Source: PALSA-350 sp963834445 (lineage in GTDB: Bacteria; Acidobacteriota; Terriglobia; Terriglobales; Acidobacteriaceae). Taken from it: DNA of 64,000 nt. Position numbers and translations under genes: made by a program. Of the stretch, positions 16,823-25,247 are shown piece after piece. The first letter of the stretch is position 1. The number at the start of each line of letters is the position of its first letter. The stretch is from contig CAWIBU010000001.1 in NCBI GenBank assembly GCA_963834445.1, positions 310,001 through 374,000 of the forward strand, read 5' to 3'. Under the pieces are notes generated by a model that saw only the letters and a list, made by a program, of their open reading frames with translations, searched no databases and was not told the DNA's origin.

Positions 16823-17605
16823 ATGGTTCTCACAAGCCTGGGTCTCACTTTGTGGGCGGGTGGCTTTCTCGGCCACCTGACCTTGCTGTTGGTCTTGTTT
16901 TACCGGCGCCGTGCCCGCTCTTTTCCCTTCTTTACCGCGCTTATCACGCTCGGCGTGGTGCAGACAATCATCCTTTACCTGGTGCATGCCTATGGCGCAA
17001 AATCCAGCTATGCCATCACCTATTGGTCGCTGACGTTACTCGACACCATGCTGCAGCTCTGCGTTGTCTATGAAGCCGCCTCGCGCGTTTTTCGGCCGCT
17101 GGACGTTTGGGCCCAGGACCTGCGCCAGAGCTTCGCCTGGCTGGTGGGCTTCAGCGTCAGCGTGGCCCTGGCCCTGGCCTGGATGGAAAGCCCGCCGGCA
17201 CGCTCATGGATGGCGGCTCTCAGCGCCCGGGGAAACCTGTTCGACGCCGCCTTGATGAGCGAGCTATTCGTGGCCATGATGGCTTTGTCGGTGAGCGCGC
17301 GCTTTCCCTGGCGGACCCATGTAGCCAAAATCGCTCAGGGGCTTGGCGTCTATTCCCTGCTCAGTGTGTTAATCGAAACCGTCCACAGTTATCCTGCGAT
17401 TGGCGCTAACCTGAGCAATTCGATCCTCTTATCCTACGTACGCATGGTGGTGTACCTGGGCTGTGTCACTTATTGGGTGGTTGCGCTTTGGCGCGACGAA
17501 CAGCCCGCACGCGTCATGCCGCCGGACTTGCGGCTAAAGATGTTTACTTTGCAAAGCAGACTAACTTACGATCTGCAGCAACTACGATTGCGGGCAAAGC
17601 TATGA
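16823..17605 (+). CDS. Seven-transmembrane conserved membrane protein
   Basis: The 260-residue product has seven likely membrane helices (about 5-28, 36-57, 62-86, 103-121, 140-156, 168-190, 200-222) and a cytoplasmic basic tail. Features include RRRARSFPFFTALI after helix 1 and YWSLTLLDTMLQLCVVYEAASRVFRP in helix 3. This resembles uncharacterised membrane proteins I associate with Acidobacteriota, with no assigned function. The start at 16823 follows AAAGGAGA. Its last codons overlap the next gene by four bases (ATGA), so both are made together. A sensor or receptor role is speculation from the 7-TM topology and the peptide gene upstream. Confidence 0.75.
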   Translation: MVLTSLGLTLWAGGFLGHLTLLLVLFYRRRARSFPFFTALITLGVVQTIILYLVHAYGAKSSYAITYWSLTLLDTMLQLCVVYEAASRVFRPLDVWAQDLRQSFAWLVGFSVSVALALAWMESPPARSWMAALSARGNLFDAALMSELFVAMMALSVSARFPWRTHVAKIAQGLGVYSLLSVLIETVHSYPAIGANLSNSILLSYVRMVVYLGCVTYWVVALWRDEQPARVMPPDLRLKMFTLQSRLTYDLQQLRLRAKL

Positions 17606-18171
17606 GCACGCATAGTTTTTACTTTACCTTTGCCATTGCGCTCTTTGTTGCCGCAAATGTTTGCCTGGTTGCGTATTACTACTTGCGCCGGCAGAGGCGA
17701 TCGGAGCCCAGCTTCGAAGACCTCTTTGCCAAGCTGACATGGACCGACCGCAATAGCATTGCCCAGGTCGCGCTGGAATTGGTCGACGAGTCCGGACAAC
17801 GCCGCCTCGTAGACGATGTGGAAACAGTTGAGACCATGGAACCAGCGGATCTGTGGGCATTGATTGGTGGCCTGGAAGGTCTGGAAGTGCTGGAGAAAAA
17901 CAGCGAGGTGCTGATTGAGTTGGCCTTCTACGTCCAACGCTGGTATCCCGCCGCGCTGGTGATCGCCGAGCGGCTGCGTCTCGATGCCAAAGAATTGAAC
18001 TGGCACGTAGCCCGCTTACGCGGGGCAGCCCAAAACGGGAACCTGCAAGTCTCATTCCCGTTCTATGCGCAGCGCGCGGTCGTCGCCTACTACCTCATGA
18101 CCCGCCGGGTGCTCAGCTTGTATGAAGCGGGCAGCTTCTCGATGCTTGCGGACTTACAAAGAGCTCTCTAG
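17602..18171 (+). CDS. Membrane-anchored protein coupled to the 7-TM protein
   Basis: Start chosen at the ATG inside the ATGA overlap with the preceding stop, giving 189 residues: one N-terminal membrane helix (about 8-27), a basic stop-transfer (RRQRRSE), then a cytoplasmic mostly helical domain with FEDLFAKLTWTDRNSIAQVALELVDESG and LYEAGSFSMLADLQRAL. No family recognised. The coupling implies stoichiometric synthesis with the 7-TM protein, perhaps as its cytoplasmic partner. It ends convergently with the XRE regulator. Confidence 0.75.
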   Translation: MSTHSFYFTFAIALFVAANVCLVAYYYLRRQRRSEPSFEDLFAKLTWTDRNSIAQVALELVDESGQRRLVDDVETVETMEPADLWALIGGLEGLEVLEKNSEVLIELAFYVQRWYPAALVIAERLRLDAKELNWHVARLRGAAQNGNLQVSFPFYAQRAVVAYYLMTRRVLSLYEAGSFSMLADLQRAL

Positions 18172-18240
18172 GGCAGTGCGTCCTTCATAGAGTCGTTTGT
18201 CTCTCTTTGCTCGACACTCATCGACCAGGAAAAGCTCTCG

Positions 18241-18975
18241 TCAGGGTGCAAAGCGAATCGCTGCCACAATGACACGACCCACGTTCTCGATCTCCTTGCG
18301 ATACTTCCAGCGCCGGCTGGAAGCGGGTGAAAGCGGATGCGGAATCAGAGTGAGCCAGTCCGAAGTCTTGTCTAACTCACACCAGCCGCATACATACGAA
18401 TCCCGCGTCATGAGGAAATAGATCGGCCGCTGAAACTCATGCGTCCAGTCTCTGCGCATCACGATCGCCCGCTTCTGGGTATCGATCTGAACCACCGAAC
18501 CGGCCGGAATCATCGGATCCAACGTGAGGTCGCGCTTCCCAATAATGCCCCGCCGGTAAGGCGCTATGTACTGGCCGCTCTCGGTCGACAAAAGAGTGGT
18601 CTCGTCCGGCGAAGGGTCGGAAGCCGGCATGTCAGGCAATAGATATCTTGCCTGGTCCTCAAGTGCGCCCGACGATAAAAGAATGGTCGCGTTTGGACTG
18701 GAAAGCTGCTTGAGCGGCGTCCCCTGGTTTGCCCCGGGATACATCGCCCGCAATAGCTGCTCAGTCGGAAGGTTATAAATCTCAGCCAGAGCAATCAGCT
18801 TGTTCACGGTAAGCTCATGTTCTTCCCGCTCCAAGCGATCCAGCCAACTGGCGGATACCTGGTACGCGTGATTGCCCTTCTCCTGGGCAAAGCGCTGACT
18901 GCGTTCCTCAACCTCGCGCAACGAGAGCTGCCACTGTTGGCGAATCGTTCGAAGCTTTCCACCGATCCCCGCCAT
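18241..18975 (-). CDS. XRE-family regulator with a non-catalytic LexA/S24-like C-domain
   Basis: A 244-residue protein from the ATG at 18975 (AGGAAAGG upstream). The N-terminal helix-turn-helix (about 5-80) includes WLDRLEREEHELTVNKLIALAEIYNLP. The C-terminal part (about 140-242) resembles the LexA/S24 peptidase fold: TLDPMIPAGSVVQID matches the D-S-M-x-P segment, but the catalytic Ser is Pro, and no obvious catalytic Lys follows. So it probably binds DNA and maybe a partner or ligand without self-cleavage. Target unknown; the region upstream and the convergent membrane pair are candidates by position. Confidence 0.75.
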   Translation of the reverse strand: MAGIGGKLRTIRQQWQLSLREVEERSQRFAQEKGNHAYQVSASWLDRLEREEHELTVNKLIALAEIYNLPTEQLLRAMYPGANQGTPLKQLSSPNATILLSSGALEDQARYLLPDMPASDPSPDETTLLSTESGQYIAPYRRGIIGKRDLTLDPMIPAGSVVQIDTQKRAIVMRRDWTHEFQRPIYFLMTRDSYVCGWCELDKTSDWLTLIPHPLSPASSRRWKYRKEIENVGRVIVAAIRFAP

Positions 18976-19691
18976 GAACACACCTTTCCTCAGCTGCTTG
19001 TCAAAAAGCGTAAAATTCCACCCGCGGCCTCAGAACGCGGCCGAAGATCTGCTTGAGCCTGCAGTCGGCAGCGACACAGCGTTTAAGACGCGGCGTGCGC
19101 CAGCCCGGGTCCTTGCCCCTGGTGATTGCGGCCGGGAGCGCATAGGGCGCAAAAGTGCACTGCGCGCGAGCGGGACAGAGGTGAGCACTTTCGTCATCTA
19201 GACTCCAAATTGTTCTGGTTCGGGGCCTGAGCAGAGTGGTAGAACCCCTCAAAACAAAGGGCGGCAGGGTTTCGCAGTCACGAAGGGATCGGCGCGCTAC
19301 GAGTGCCCACGACGAACGGTCATCCGCGCACACGCCCCAAAATCTCGTTGAAGTCCTGGGCGCGGAGACTGTTCGCGGAGGTTTTCCTTTGACCTCATGA
19401 GAAATATCAGGAAGTTTTTCTTATGTCAAGAATTAGCAATGAGCTTTGGCTTAATAAGGGGCTAGCTTAGCGATACTTACACCATAACTGCATTTCCCGG
19501 GAAAATCACCTCATTGTGCACAGTTAATGGTGCATTATTAGTTTTCCGGCAGGTTTAACGAAGGCGCTCCTCCGTTCCCAATCTGTACGTTCCTGCACTA
19601 AAAGTGTGATTGTGGCATCACACTTTTGGCGTAATGGTACATAGCAACGCTCAGCCTGCCCGGCGGATACGCTGGAGCCCCCGGAGTCCTG
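18976..19691. promoter_or_regulatory. Long intergenic region with a perfect 11-bp inverted repeat at 19600-19627
   Basis: About 700 bases between the divergent XRE regulator and the PQQ-propeller lipoprotein. No ORF with a ribosome binding site and no tRNA was seen. The part from about 19400 to 19560 is more AT-rich than its neighbours and probably contains the promoter. At 19600-19610 and 19617-19627 a perfect inverted repeat (AAAAGTGTGAT / ATCACACTTTT, spacer TGTGGC) lies 65 bases before the lipoprotein start. No T-run follows, so an operator fits better than a terminator. Confidence 0.5.
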
Positions 19692-22310
19692 ATGCCGCTC
19701 TCGAGTCACCCGGTTCCCGTACTGCCGAAGCTACTTCGTTCTCTTCTCCTGAGCGGGCTTGCCCTGGCTGGCCTCACTGCCTGCAATAATAGCAACAACG
19801 GCAGTGGCAACCCTCAGCCCACGCTGGCGCTGACTCCTGCGACTGTTAGTCTCACCGCCGGAGCAGCGGGCCAGCAAGCCTCTCTGCTGCTTACCCAACC
19901 TGGGGGCGGCAGCGCAACCAGCGTTACTGTGTCGGGACTACCTGCCGGGGTCACTGTTTCACCAGCAAACCCCTCCATTACTCCCGGCGTCGCCCTGCCC
20001 TTGACCTTCACCGCAGCCTCATCAGCAGCGGCGGCCACCACGGCACCGGTCACCTTTGGCGCCACAGTAAATGGGCAGACCGTCAGTACTCAGGGTTCGC
20101 TTTCTGTGCAGGCGGCCAGCACGCCGGCGGATTTCTCCCTGAGCGTCATGCCAACCACCGTAACGTTACCCGCCGACGGCGCCACAACCGCGACTGTCTC
20201 GGTTCTGGCCACCGCCCAGAATGGCTTCTCGGCACCGGTTCAGTTGACCCTGGCCGGGTTACCCTCCGGGGTCACGGCTCAGCCCGCATCGCTCACACTC
20301 ACGCCCGGCACCGCGGCCACGCTGACCTTCACCGCCGCCAGCGGAACCGCCGCCGCCACCTCGACCGCCACCCTGACCGCAACTTCGACCGGCGCGGCGG
20401 GCAGCCTGAGCCACACCGCTTCCCTTTCTATCGCCGTCACCACGCCTCCGCCTCCTCAGCCGGATTTTTCCCTGGCCATCACTCCCCAGTCTCTGAACCT
20501 GACCACGGGCGGCGTCGGGCAACCGGTGCAGGTCACGGCGACCGCCCTCAACGGCTTCACCGGCACCGTCGCCGTTGCCTTAAGCGGCTTGCCCACCGGC
20601 GTCACCGCTAATCCTGCCTCGCTGTCGCTCGTCCCCGGCGTCGCTCAAAGCACCACCTTGACCGCGGCTAACAACGCCGCCAACGGAAGCGCCAACGTTA
20701 TCTTCACCGGCACGGCCGCGCCACTCTCCCATAGCGCAACCCTGGCTCTCTCAGTGGGCGCTTCTTCGGGGGTGAATGTGACCACCTATCACAATGACAA
20801 CGCACGCGATGGATGGAATGCGGCGGAAACCGTGCTGACCCCGCAGAACGTAAACTTCAGCGGCTTCGGCAAGATTCGTGAATTGCCGGTCGACGGCAAG
20901 GTGGATGCCCAACCGCTCTACGTCAGCAGCCTCTCGATTGCGGGGCAAACCCACAACGTCCTCATCGCTGTGAGCGAACATGGCAGCGCCTACGCCTTCG
21001 ATGCCGATACCGGCGCCCAGCTCTGGAAAGTGAGCGCTCTGGGCGCCAACGAAACCACCAGCGACGATCATGGCTGCAGCCAGATATCGCCCGAGATTGG
21101 CATCACCGATACCCCCGTCATCGACCGTGCCCATGGCCCCAACGGCGCCGTGTTTTTCGTGGCCATGTCGAAAGACGCGAGCAACAACTATCACCAGCGG
21201 CTGCACGCCCTGGACCTCTCGACTGGCGCCGAGTTAAGCGGCAGCCCCTCTGAGATTCAGGCCACTTTCCCCGGAACCGGCTATGGCTCCAGCAACGGCC
21301 AACAGGTCTTCGCTCCCGGCCAGTATGCGGAGCGGGTTGGCCTGCTGCTGATGAACGGCCAGATTTACCTGGCCTGGACCTCGCACTGCGATGAGGACCC
21401 GTATACCGGTTGGCTCATGGCTTATAGCGAAAGCAGCCTGCAGCAAACCAGTGTCTTGAATCTGACGCCGAACGGCCCCGCAACCCCTCATTTCGGCAAC
21501 GGAGAGGGCTCGGTATGGATGAGCGGCGCCGGTCTTGCTGCGGATACGCAAGGCAATATTTTCTTTCTGGACGCAAATGGCAGTTTCGACAGTACCTTCA
21601 ATGGGACCGGTTTTCCGGCCAAAGGAGATTTCGGCAATTCCTTTATGAAGGTGTCGACGAGCGGCAACACGCTGGCCGCGGCGGATTTCTTCGCTGCCTA
21701 CGATCTGCAGGCTGAGAGCGATGCGGATCAGGACCTGGGCTCCGGCGGAGCCATGCTGTTGCCGGACCTGACGGACGCCGCGGGAGTGACGCGCCACCTC
21801 GCCGTCGGCGCCGGCAAAGACACCAACATTTATGTCGTCAACCGCGACAATATGGGTAAGTTCAACGCCAGCAGCAACAATGCGATCTACCAGGAACTGC
21901 CGAATGCGCTGAGCGGGGGCGCCTGGTCGATGCCTGCGCTCTTCAACACCACGGTCTACTATGCAGGGGTCGGCGATCACCTCAAGGCGTTCACGATTAC
22001 CAGCGCATTGCTCGCGACCACGCCGGCCAGTGAATCGGCAAATGCGTTCGCCTATCCCGGCGCCACCCCGAGCGTCAGCTCCAATGGTGCCCAGAACGGG
22101 ATTGTCTGGGCCATTGAAAACCAGAACGGCACCGGGGTCCTGCACGCCTACGACACCACCAACCTGCCAAGCGAGCTCTACGACAGCAATCAGGCGCCCA
22201 ATAGCCGGGATCACTTTACGGATAACAAATTCGTGCCCCCGATGATCGCCAATGGCAAGGTTTACGTTGGCACCACCAACAGCGTGGCCGTCTTCGGCCT
22301 GCTGAAATAA
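19692..22310 (+). CDS. Lipoprotein: Ig-like repeats plus PQQ-type beta-propeller
   Basis: The 872-residue product has a lipoprotein signal with lipobox LTAC (Cys31), three or four tandem Ig-like modules of about 100 residues rich in Thr/Ala/Ser (each with a core such as GLPAGVTVSPANPS or GLPTGVTANPASLS), then from about residue 355 a PQQ-like propeller beginning VTTYHNDNARDGWNAAETVLT with blades such as GSAYAFDADTGAQLWKVSAL. The propeller is paralogous to that of the gene at 57486-60557. Surface-anchored, perhaps a binding or redox scaffold; no catalytic residues of a quinoprotein dehydrogenase were recognised. The inverted repeat at 19600 may control it. Confidence 0.85.
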   Translation: MPLSSHPVPVLPKLLRSLLLSGLALAGLTACNNSNNGSGNPQPTLALTPATVSLTAGAAGQQASLLLTQPGGGSATSVTVSGLPAGVTVSPANPSITPGVALPLTFTAASSAAAATTAPVTFGATVNGQTVSTQGSLSVQAASTPADFSLSVMPTTVTLPADGATTATVSVLATAQNGFSAPVQLTLAGLPSGVTAQPASLTLTPGTAATLTFTAASGTAAATSTATLTATSTGAAGSLSHTASLSIAVTTPPPPQPDFSLAITPQSLNLTTGGVGQPVQVTATALNGFTGTVAVALSGLPTGVTANPASLSLVPGVAQSTTLTAANNAANGSANVIFTGTAAPLSHSATLALSVGASSGVNVTTYHNDNARDGWNAAETVLTPQNVNFSGFGKIRELPVDGKVDAQPLYVSSLSIAGQTHNVLIAVSEHGSAYAFDADTGAQLWKVSALGANETTSDDHGCSQISPEIGITDTPVIDRAHGPNGAVFFVAMSKDASNNYHQRLHALDLSTGAELSGSPSEIQATFPGTGYGSSNGQQVFAPGQYAERVGLLLMNGQIYLAWTSHCDEDPYTGWLMAYSESSLQQTSVLNLTPNGPATPHFGNGEGSVWMSGAGLAADTQGNIFFLDANGSFDSTFNGTGFPAKGDFGNSFMKVSTSGNTLAAADFFAAYDLQAESDADQDLGSGGAMLLPDLTDAAGVTRHLAVGAGKDTNIYVVNRDNMGKFNASSNNAIYQELPNALSGGAWSMPALFNTTVYYAGVGDHLKAFTITSALLATTPASESANAFAYPGATPSVSSNGAQNGIVWAIENQNGTGVLHAYDTTNLPSELYDSNQAPNSRDHFTDNKFVPPMIANGKVYVGTTNSVAVFGLLK

Positions 22311-22342
22311 GCAAGCCGTCCTAACCACTCCTCTCCGGGTGC

Positions 22343-22436
22343 CCCATCCTTTGCGTCTTTTGCAAAGGGTGGGATCCACGACGGTCAATCAGGCATTCGC
22401 ATATCCCATCCTTTGCAAAAAACGCAAAGGGATGGG
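22343..22436 (+). terminator. Two related stem-loops after the lipoprotein gene
   Basis: The first stem is CCCATCCTTTGC / GCAAAGGGTGGG (22343-22373, one mismatch, 7-base loop); the second is CCCATCCTTTGC / GCAAAGGGATGGG (22405-22436, one bulge). They begin 33 bases after the stop and probably end the transcript before htpG. The same CCCATCCTT stem family recurs at 26099-26132, so these may be copies of an interspersed palindrome used as terminator. Confidence 0.55.
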
Positions 22437-22525
22437 GTACCCGAAGAGGACCGGTCAGGGCAAATGGGGAAGCCCATACTGGGCCGGAACCCGGACCCGG
22501 CCCTTTTTGTTGATAATAGAGTTCT

Positions 22526-24391
22526 ATGTCGAAACGTGAATTTCAGACCGAAGTCAGTGAACTGCTGCAACTGATCATCCACTCGCTTTACTCGCACCCC
22601 GAGATTTTTCTCCGCGAGCTCATTTCCAACTCCTCCGACGCTCTGGACAAACTGCGCCACCTGACGCTAACCGACGATGCTTACAAGTCTCTCCCCTTCG
22701 ACCCGCGCATCGACCTCGAGCTGGATGAAGAAAAGAAGACGCTTACCATCGCCGACACCGGCATCGGCATGAACGAAGAGGACCTGGTCTCGCATCTCGG
22801 CACCATCGCCCGCTCGGGCACCAAAACCTTCCTGGCACAACTCACGGCCGACGCCAAAAAGGACTCCAACCTCATCGGCCAGTTTGGCGTGGGTTTTTAC
22901 AGCGCCTTCATGGTGGCCGACCGGGTTGAGGTGCTCTCCCGCAAAGCGGGCGAAGAATTGGCCTGGCGTTGGGTCAGCGACGGTAAAAGCGGCTTCGATA
23001 TCGAGCCGGCCGAGCGTCTGGTCGCCGGCACCACCATCACCCTGCACTTCAACGAAGAAGGCAAACAGTACGCCAACAGCTGGCGCCTGCAGGAAGTGGT
23101 CAAGAAATACTCCAACCACATCGCCTTCCCCATCTTTCTCACCTATGACAAGAGCGAGTGGAATGAGGCGGAGAAGAAGTCTGACAAAGTCCGCACCACC
23201 GAACAGGTCAATGCGGCCAGTGCCCTGTGGCGCCGCCCGAAAAGTGAACTCACCGACGACGACTATAAGGAACTATACAAATCGATCTCCGGCGACTGGG
23301 AAGACCCGCTCTTCTGGTTCCATACCAGGGCCGAAGGCAGTCTTGAATACACCACTCTGTTCTATATCCCGGCCCGGGCGCCGCTCGATCTCTACCAGGC
23401 CGAGTACAAGGTAGGGGTCAAGCTGTATGTGAAGCGCGTATTCATCATGGACGACGCCAAGGAGCTTCTGCCCCAGTACCTGCGCTTTGTCCGCGGCATC
23501 ATCGACAGCGAAGATCTGCCACTCAATGTGAGCCGCGAGCTGCTGCAGCAGAACCGTGTGCTGACCAGCATTCGCACCGCCAGCGTGAAGAAGATCCTCT
23601 CTGAGCTGAAGAACATTGCCGCCAACCAGCCGGAGCAGTATCTCAAGTTCATCACCCAATACAACCGTCCGCTGAAAGAGGGTCTGCACGGCGACTATGC
23701 CAATCGGGAAACCCTGCTCGACCTGGTCCGCTTCAAATCCACCCAGGTTGAAGGCCTCACCAGCCTCGCCGAAGTGAAGTCAAGAATGAAGGAGGGGCAG
23801 AAGAGCATTTACTACATCACCGGCGGTGGCGAATCGCTGCTGCGCACTTCTCCTTTGCTCGAAATCTACAAGAAGAAAAATCTGGAAGTGCTGATCCTGG
23901 ACGACGACATCGACGAGATCGTCTTTTCCGGCGTGGATAAGTACGGCGAGATCGAACTGAAAGCGGTGAACAAAGCTTCCACCAGTGAAGATTTGAAAGA
24001 CTCCGGCGAACCCGATAAGGCCGAGTTGCTGAAACCGCTGCTGGACAAGTTGAAGGCCACGCTGGGTGACCGGGTAAAAGACGTACGCGTGTCGGTGCGG
24101 CTGGCGGATAGCCCTTCCTGCATTGTGTCGGATGAAGAGGAGCCATCTCTGCAAATGCAGCAGATGATGCGCGCCATGGGGCAAAAGGATTTTCCCGCGC
24201 CCAAGCCTACGCTCGAGATCAACCCTGACCACGAGATCGTCAAGAAGCTGCTCGCCCGTTCCGATGATGCTGTGGCCGAAGACGCCGCCTGGCTGCTCTT
24301 TGACCAGGCTCTGCTGATGGAAGGCGTGTCGCTGCAAGACCCGGCGACCTTCGTGCAGCGACTCAACCGTATGCTGAACCTTTCCATCTAG
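22526..24391 (+). CDS. htpG: Chaperone HtpG (bacterial Hsp90)
   Basis: An ATP-dependent dimeric cytoplasmic chaperone of normal length (621 residues). The GHKL ATPase domain (1-220) shows ELISNSSDALDKLR (catalytic E31, N35), DTGIGM (D77), and GQFGVGFYSAFMVAD. The middle domain has YVKRVFIMD and LPLNVSRELLQQNR (gamma-phosphate Arg region), and the C-terminal dimerisation domain ends in HEIVKKLLAR...LLFDQALLMEGV. The start MSKREFQTEVSELLQLIIHS is canonical. The next gene begins 7 bases after the stop. Confidence 0.97.
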   Translation: MSKREFQTEVSELLQLIIHSLYSHPEIFLRELISNSSDALDKLRHLTLTDDAYKSLPFDPRIDLELDEEKKTLTIADTGIGMNEEDLVSHLGTIARSGTKTFLAQLTADAKKDSNLIGQFGVGFYSAFMVADRVEVLSRKAGEELAWRWVSDGKSGFDIEPAERLVAGTTITLHFNEEGKQYANSWRLQEVVKKYSNHIAFPIFLTYDKSEWNEAEKKSDKVRTTEQVNAASALWRRPKSELTDDDYKELYKSISGDWEDPLFWFHTRAEGSLEYTTLFYIPARAPLDLYQAEYKVGVKLYVKRVFIMDDAKELLPQYLRFVRGIIDSEDLPLNVSRELLQQNRVLTSIRTASVKKILSELKNIAANQPEQYLKFITQYNRPLKEGLHGDYANRETLLDLVRFKSTQVEGLTSLAEVKSRMKEGQKSIYYITGGGESLLRTSPLLEIYKKKNLEVLILDDDIDEIVFSGVDKYGEIELKAVNKASTSEDLKDSGEPDKAELLKPLLDKLKATLGDRVKDVRVSVRLADSPSCIVSDEEEPSLQMQQMMRAMGQKDFPAPKPTLEINPDHEIVKKLLARSDDAVAEDAAWLLFDQALLMEGVSLQDPATFVQRLNRMLNLSI

Positions 24392-24398
24392 GGAGACC

Positions 24399-25169
24399 AT
24401 GCTCAAGTGCACGGGGATTTTCGTAACGCTGACTCTCTGTATCTGCGCGCGCTGGCTGCCCGCGCAGATACTCATCGAGAACAGCGTAGAAACGCGCTTC
24501 CAGATTGACCTGAAAGTACCCAACGCAGCGCTGACCGCCTTCTTCCCCCAGGGCTTTACCTCCAGTGTGGCCACCCAGGGCCCGGCGAAGGACTGCAACC
24601 TGCGCCTGGTCTTCATCGATCGCATCACCATCAACGATCCGGACGGTAAGCCGATGGGCAAGGGCTCCAGTCGCCTTGCATACCTGGTCGCCCCGGCCAA
24701 AGACCCGAGCGGCAACAACGTCCAACTGGTGATCGGTGGCCTCAGCGATGACCCGGGCGACGTGCCCGGCTACTATGGCAATTACTTATTCGCAGCCACG
24801 CATGATATGCGGCGCGTAACTCAGTCGGTGGGAACGAATCCGGTCACCGAAACCCAGGACTGGGTATTTGCCGCAAAGTCGGGCGAGCACCTTGAAATGC
24901 ACATCAAGTTTGAGCGCGGCACGGGTACGCGCAACCCGCCGGCTGACGTAAGGTACTACTCCGCGGTCAACCCGACCAATTACCAGATCTCGCACCAGGA
25001 GCAGGTCCTGGATATTCTCCGCAACACCACCACCACGCCCCCGGACCGGGTCAGGGAATTCACCCTCAAGACCTCCGGCGGGAGCTACGACAAACTCTTC
25101 GACAAAACGGTCAAGGTGCTGAGTTGGGACAACATCCTATGGATCAGCCGCGCCGTCTCCAACCCCTGA
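24399..25169 (+). CDS. Secreted protein of unknown function, linked to htpG
   Basis: A 256-residue product from an ATG preceded by GGGAG, with a signal peptide ending near Ala22-Gln23. Mature sequence has VPNAALTAFFPQGFTS, RLVFIDRITINDPDGKP, SSRLAYLVAP and VQLVIGGLSDDPG, with an alternating pattern suggesting a beta-rich fold. It loosely recalls acetoacetate-decarboxylase-like folds, but I cannot confirm this. It is 7 bases from htpG, so cotranscribed; a periplasmic protein with an Hsp90 is odd and may simply be operon sharing. Confidence 0.65.
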   Translation: MLKCTGIFVTLTLCICARWLPAQILIENSVETRFQIDLKVPNAALTAFFPQGFTSSVATQGPAKDCNLRLVFIDRITINDPDGKPMGKGSSRLAYLVAPAKDPSGNNVQLVIGGLSDDPGDVPGYYGNYLFAATHDMRRVTQSVGTNPVTETQDWVFAAKSGEHLEMHIKFERGTGTRNPPADVRYYSAVNPTNYQISHQEQVLDILRNTTTTPPDRVREFTLKTSGGSYDKLFDKTVKVLSWDNILWISRAVSNP

Positions 25170-25186
25170 AAGCGTCCTGCCTAGCG

Positions 25187-25240
25187 CGTAGAGTCGTTTA
25201 GACGTCTCGTCCTTGCGCGAGACGTTTAAACGACTCTACG
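25187..25240. terminator. Long inverted repeat between convergent genes
   Basis: Arms of 23 bases (25187-25209 and 25218-25240) match with one mismatch around an 8-base loop TCCTTGCG. Each arm starts or ends with CGTAGAGTCG / CGACTCTACG. It sits between the stops of the secreted protein (+) and lepB (-), so it can form a strong stem on either transcript. There is no classic T-run, so it may be an interspersed palindromic element used as a bidirectional terminator. Confidence 0.6.
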
Positions 25241-25247
25241 ACCTGTC

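Noticed and set aside
19231..19262. tRNA-like GAGCAGAGTGGTAGAACCCCTC
   Set aside because: The D-arm-like letters are not followed by a closing anticodon arm, T-loop or acceptor stem at the right distances.
21234..22388. Minus-strand open frame of 384 codons
   Set aside because: Antisense to the propeller lipoprotein; Gly/Val/Ile-rich shadow of its beta strands.
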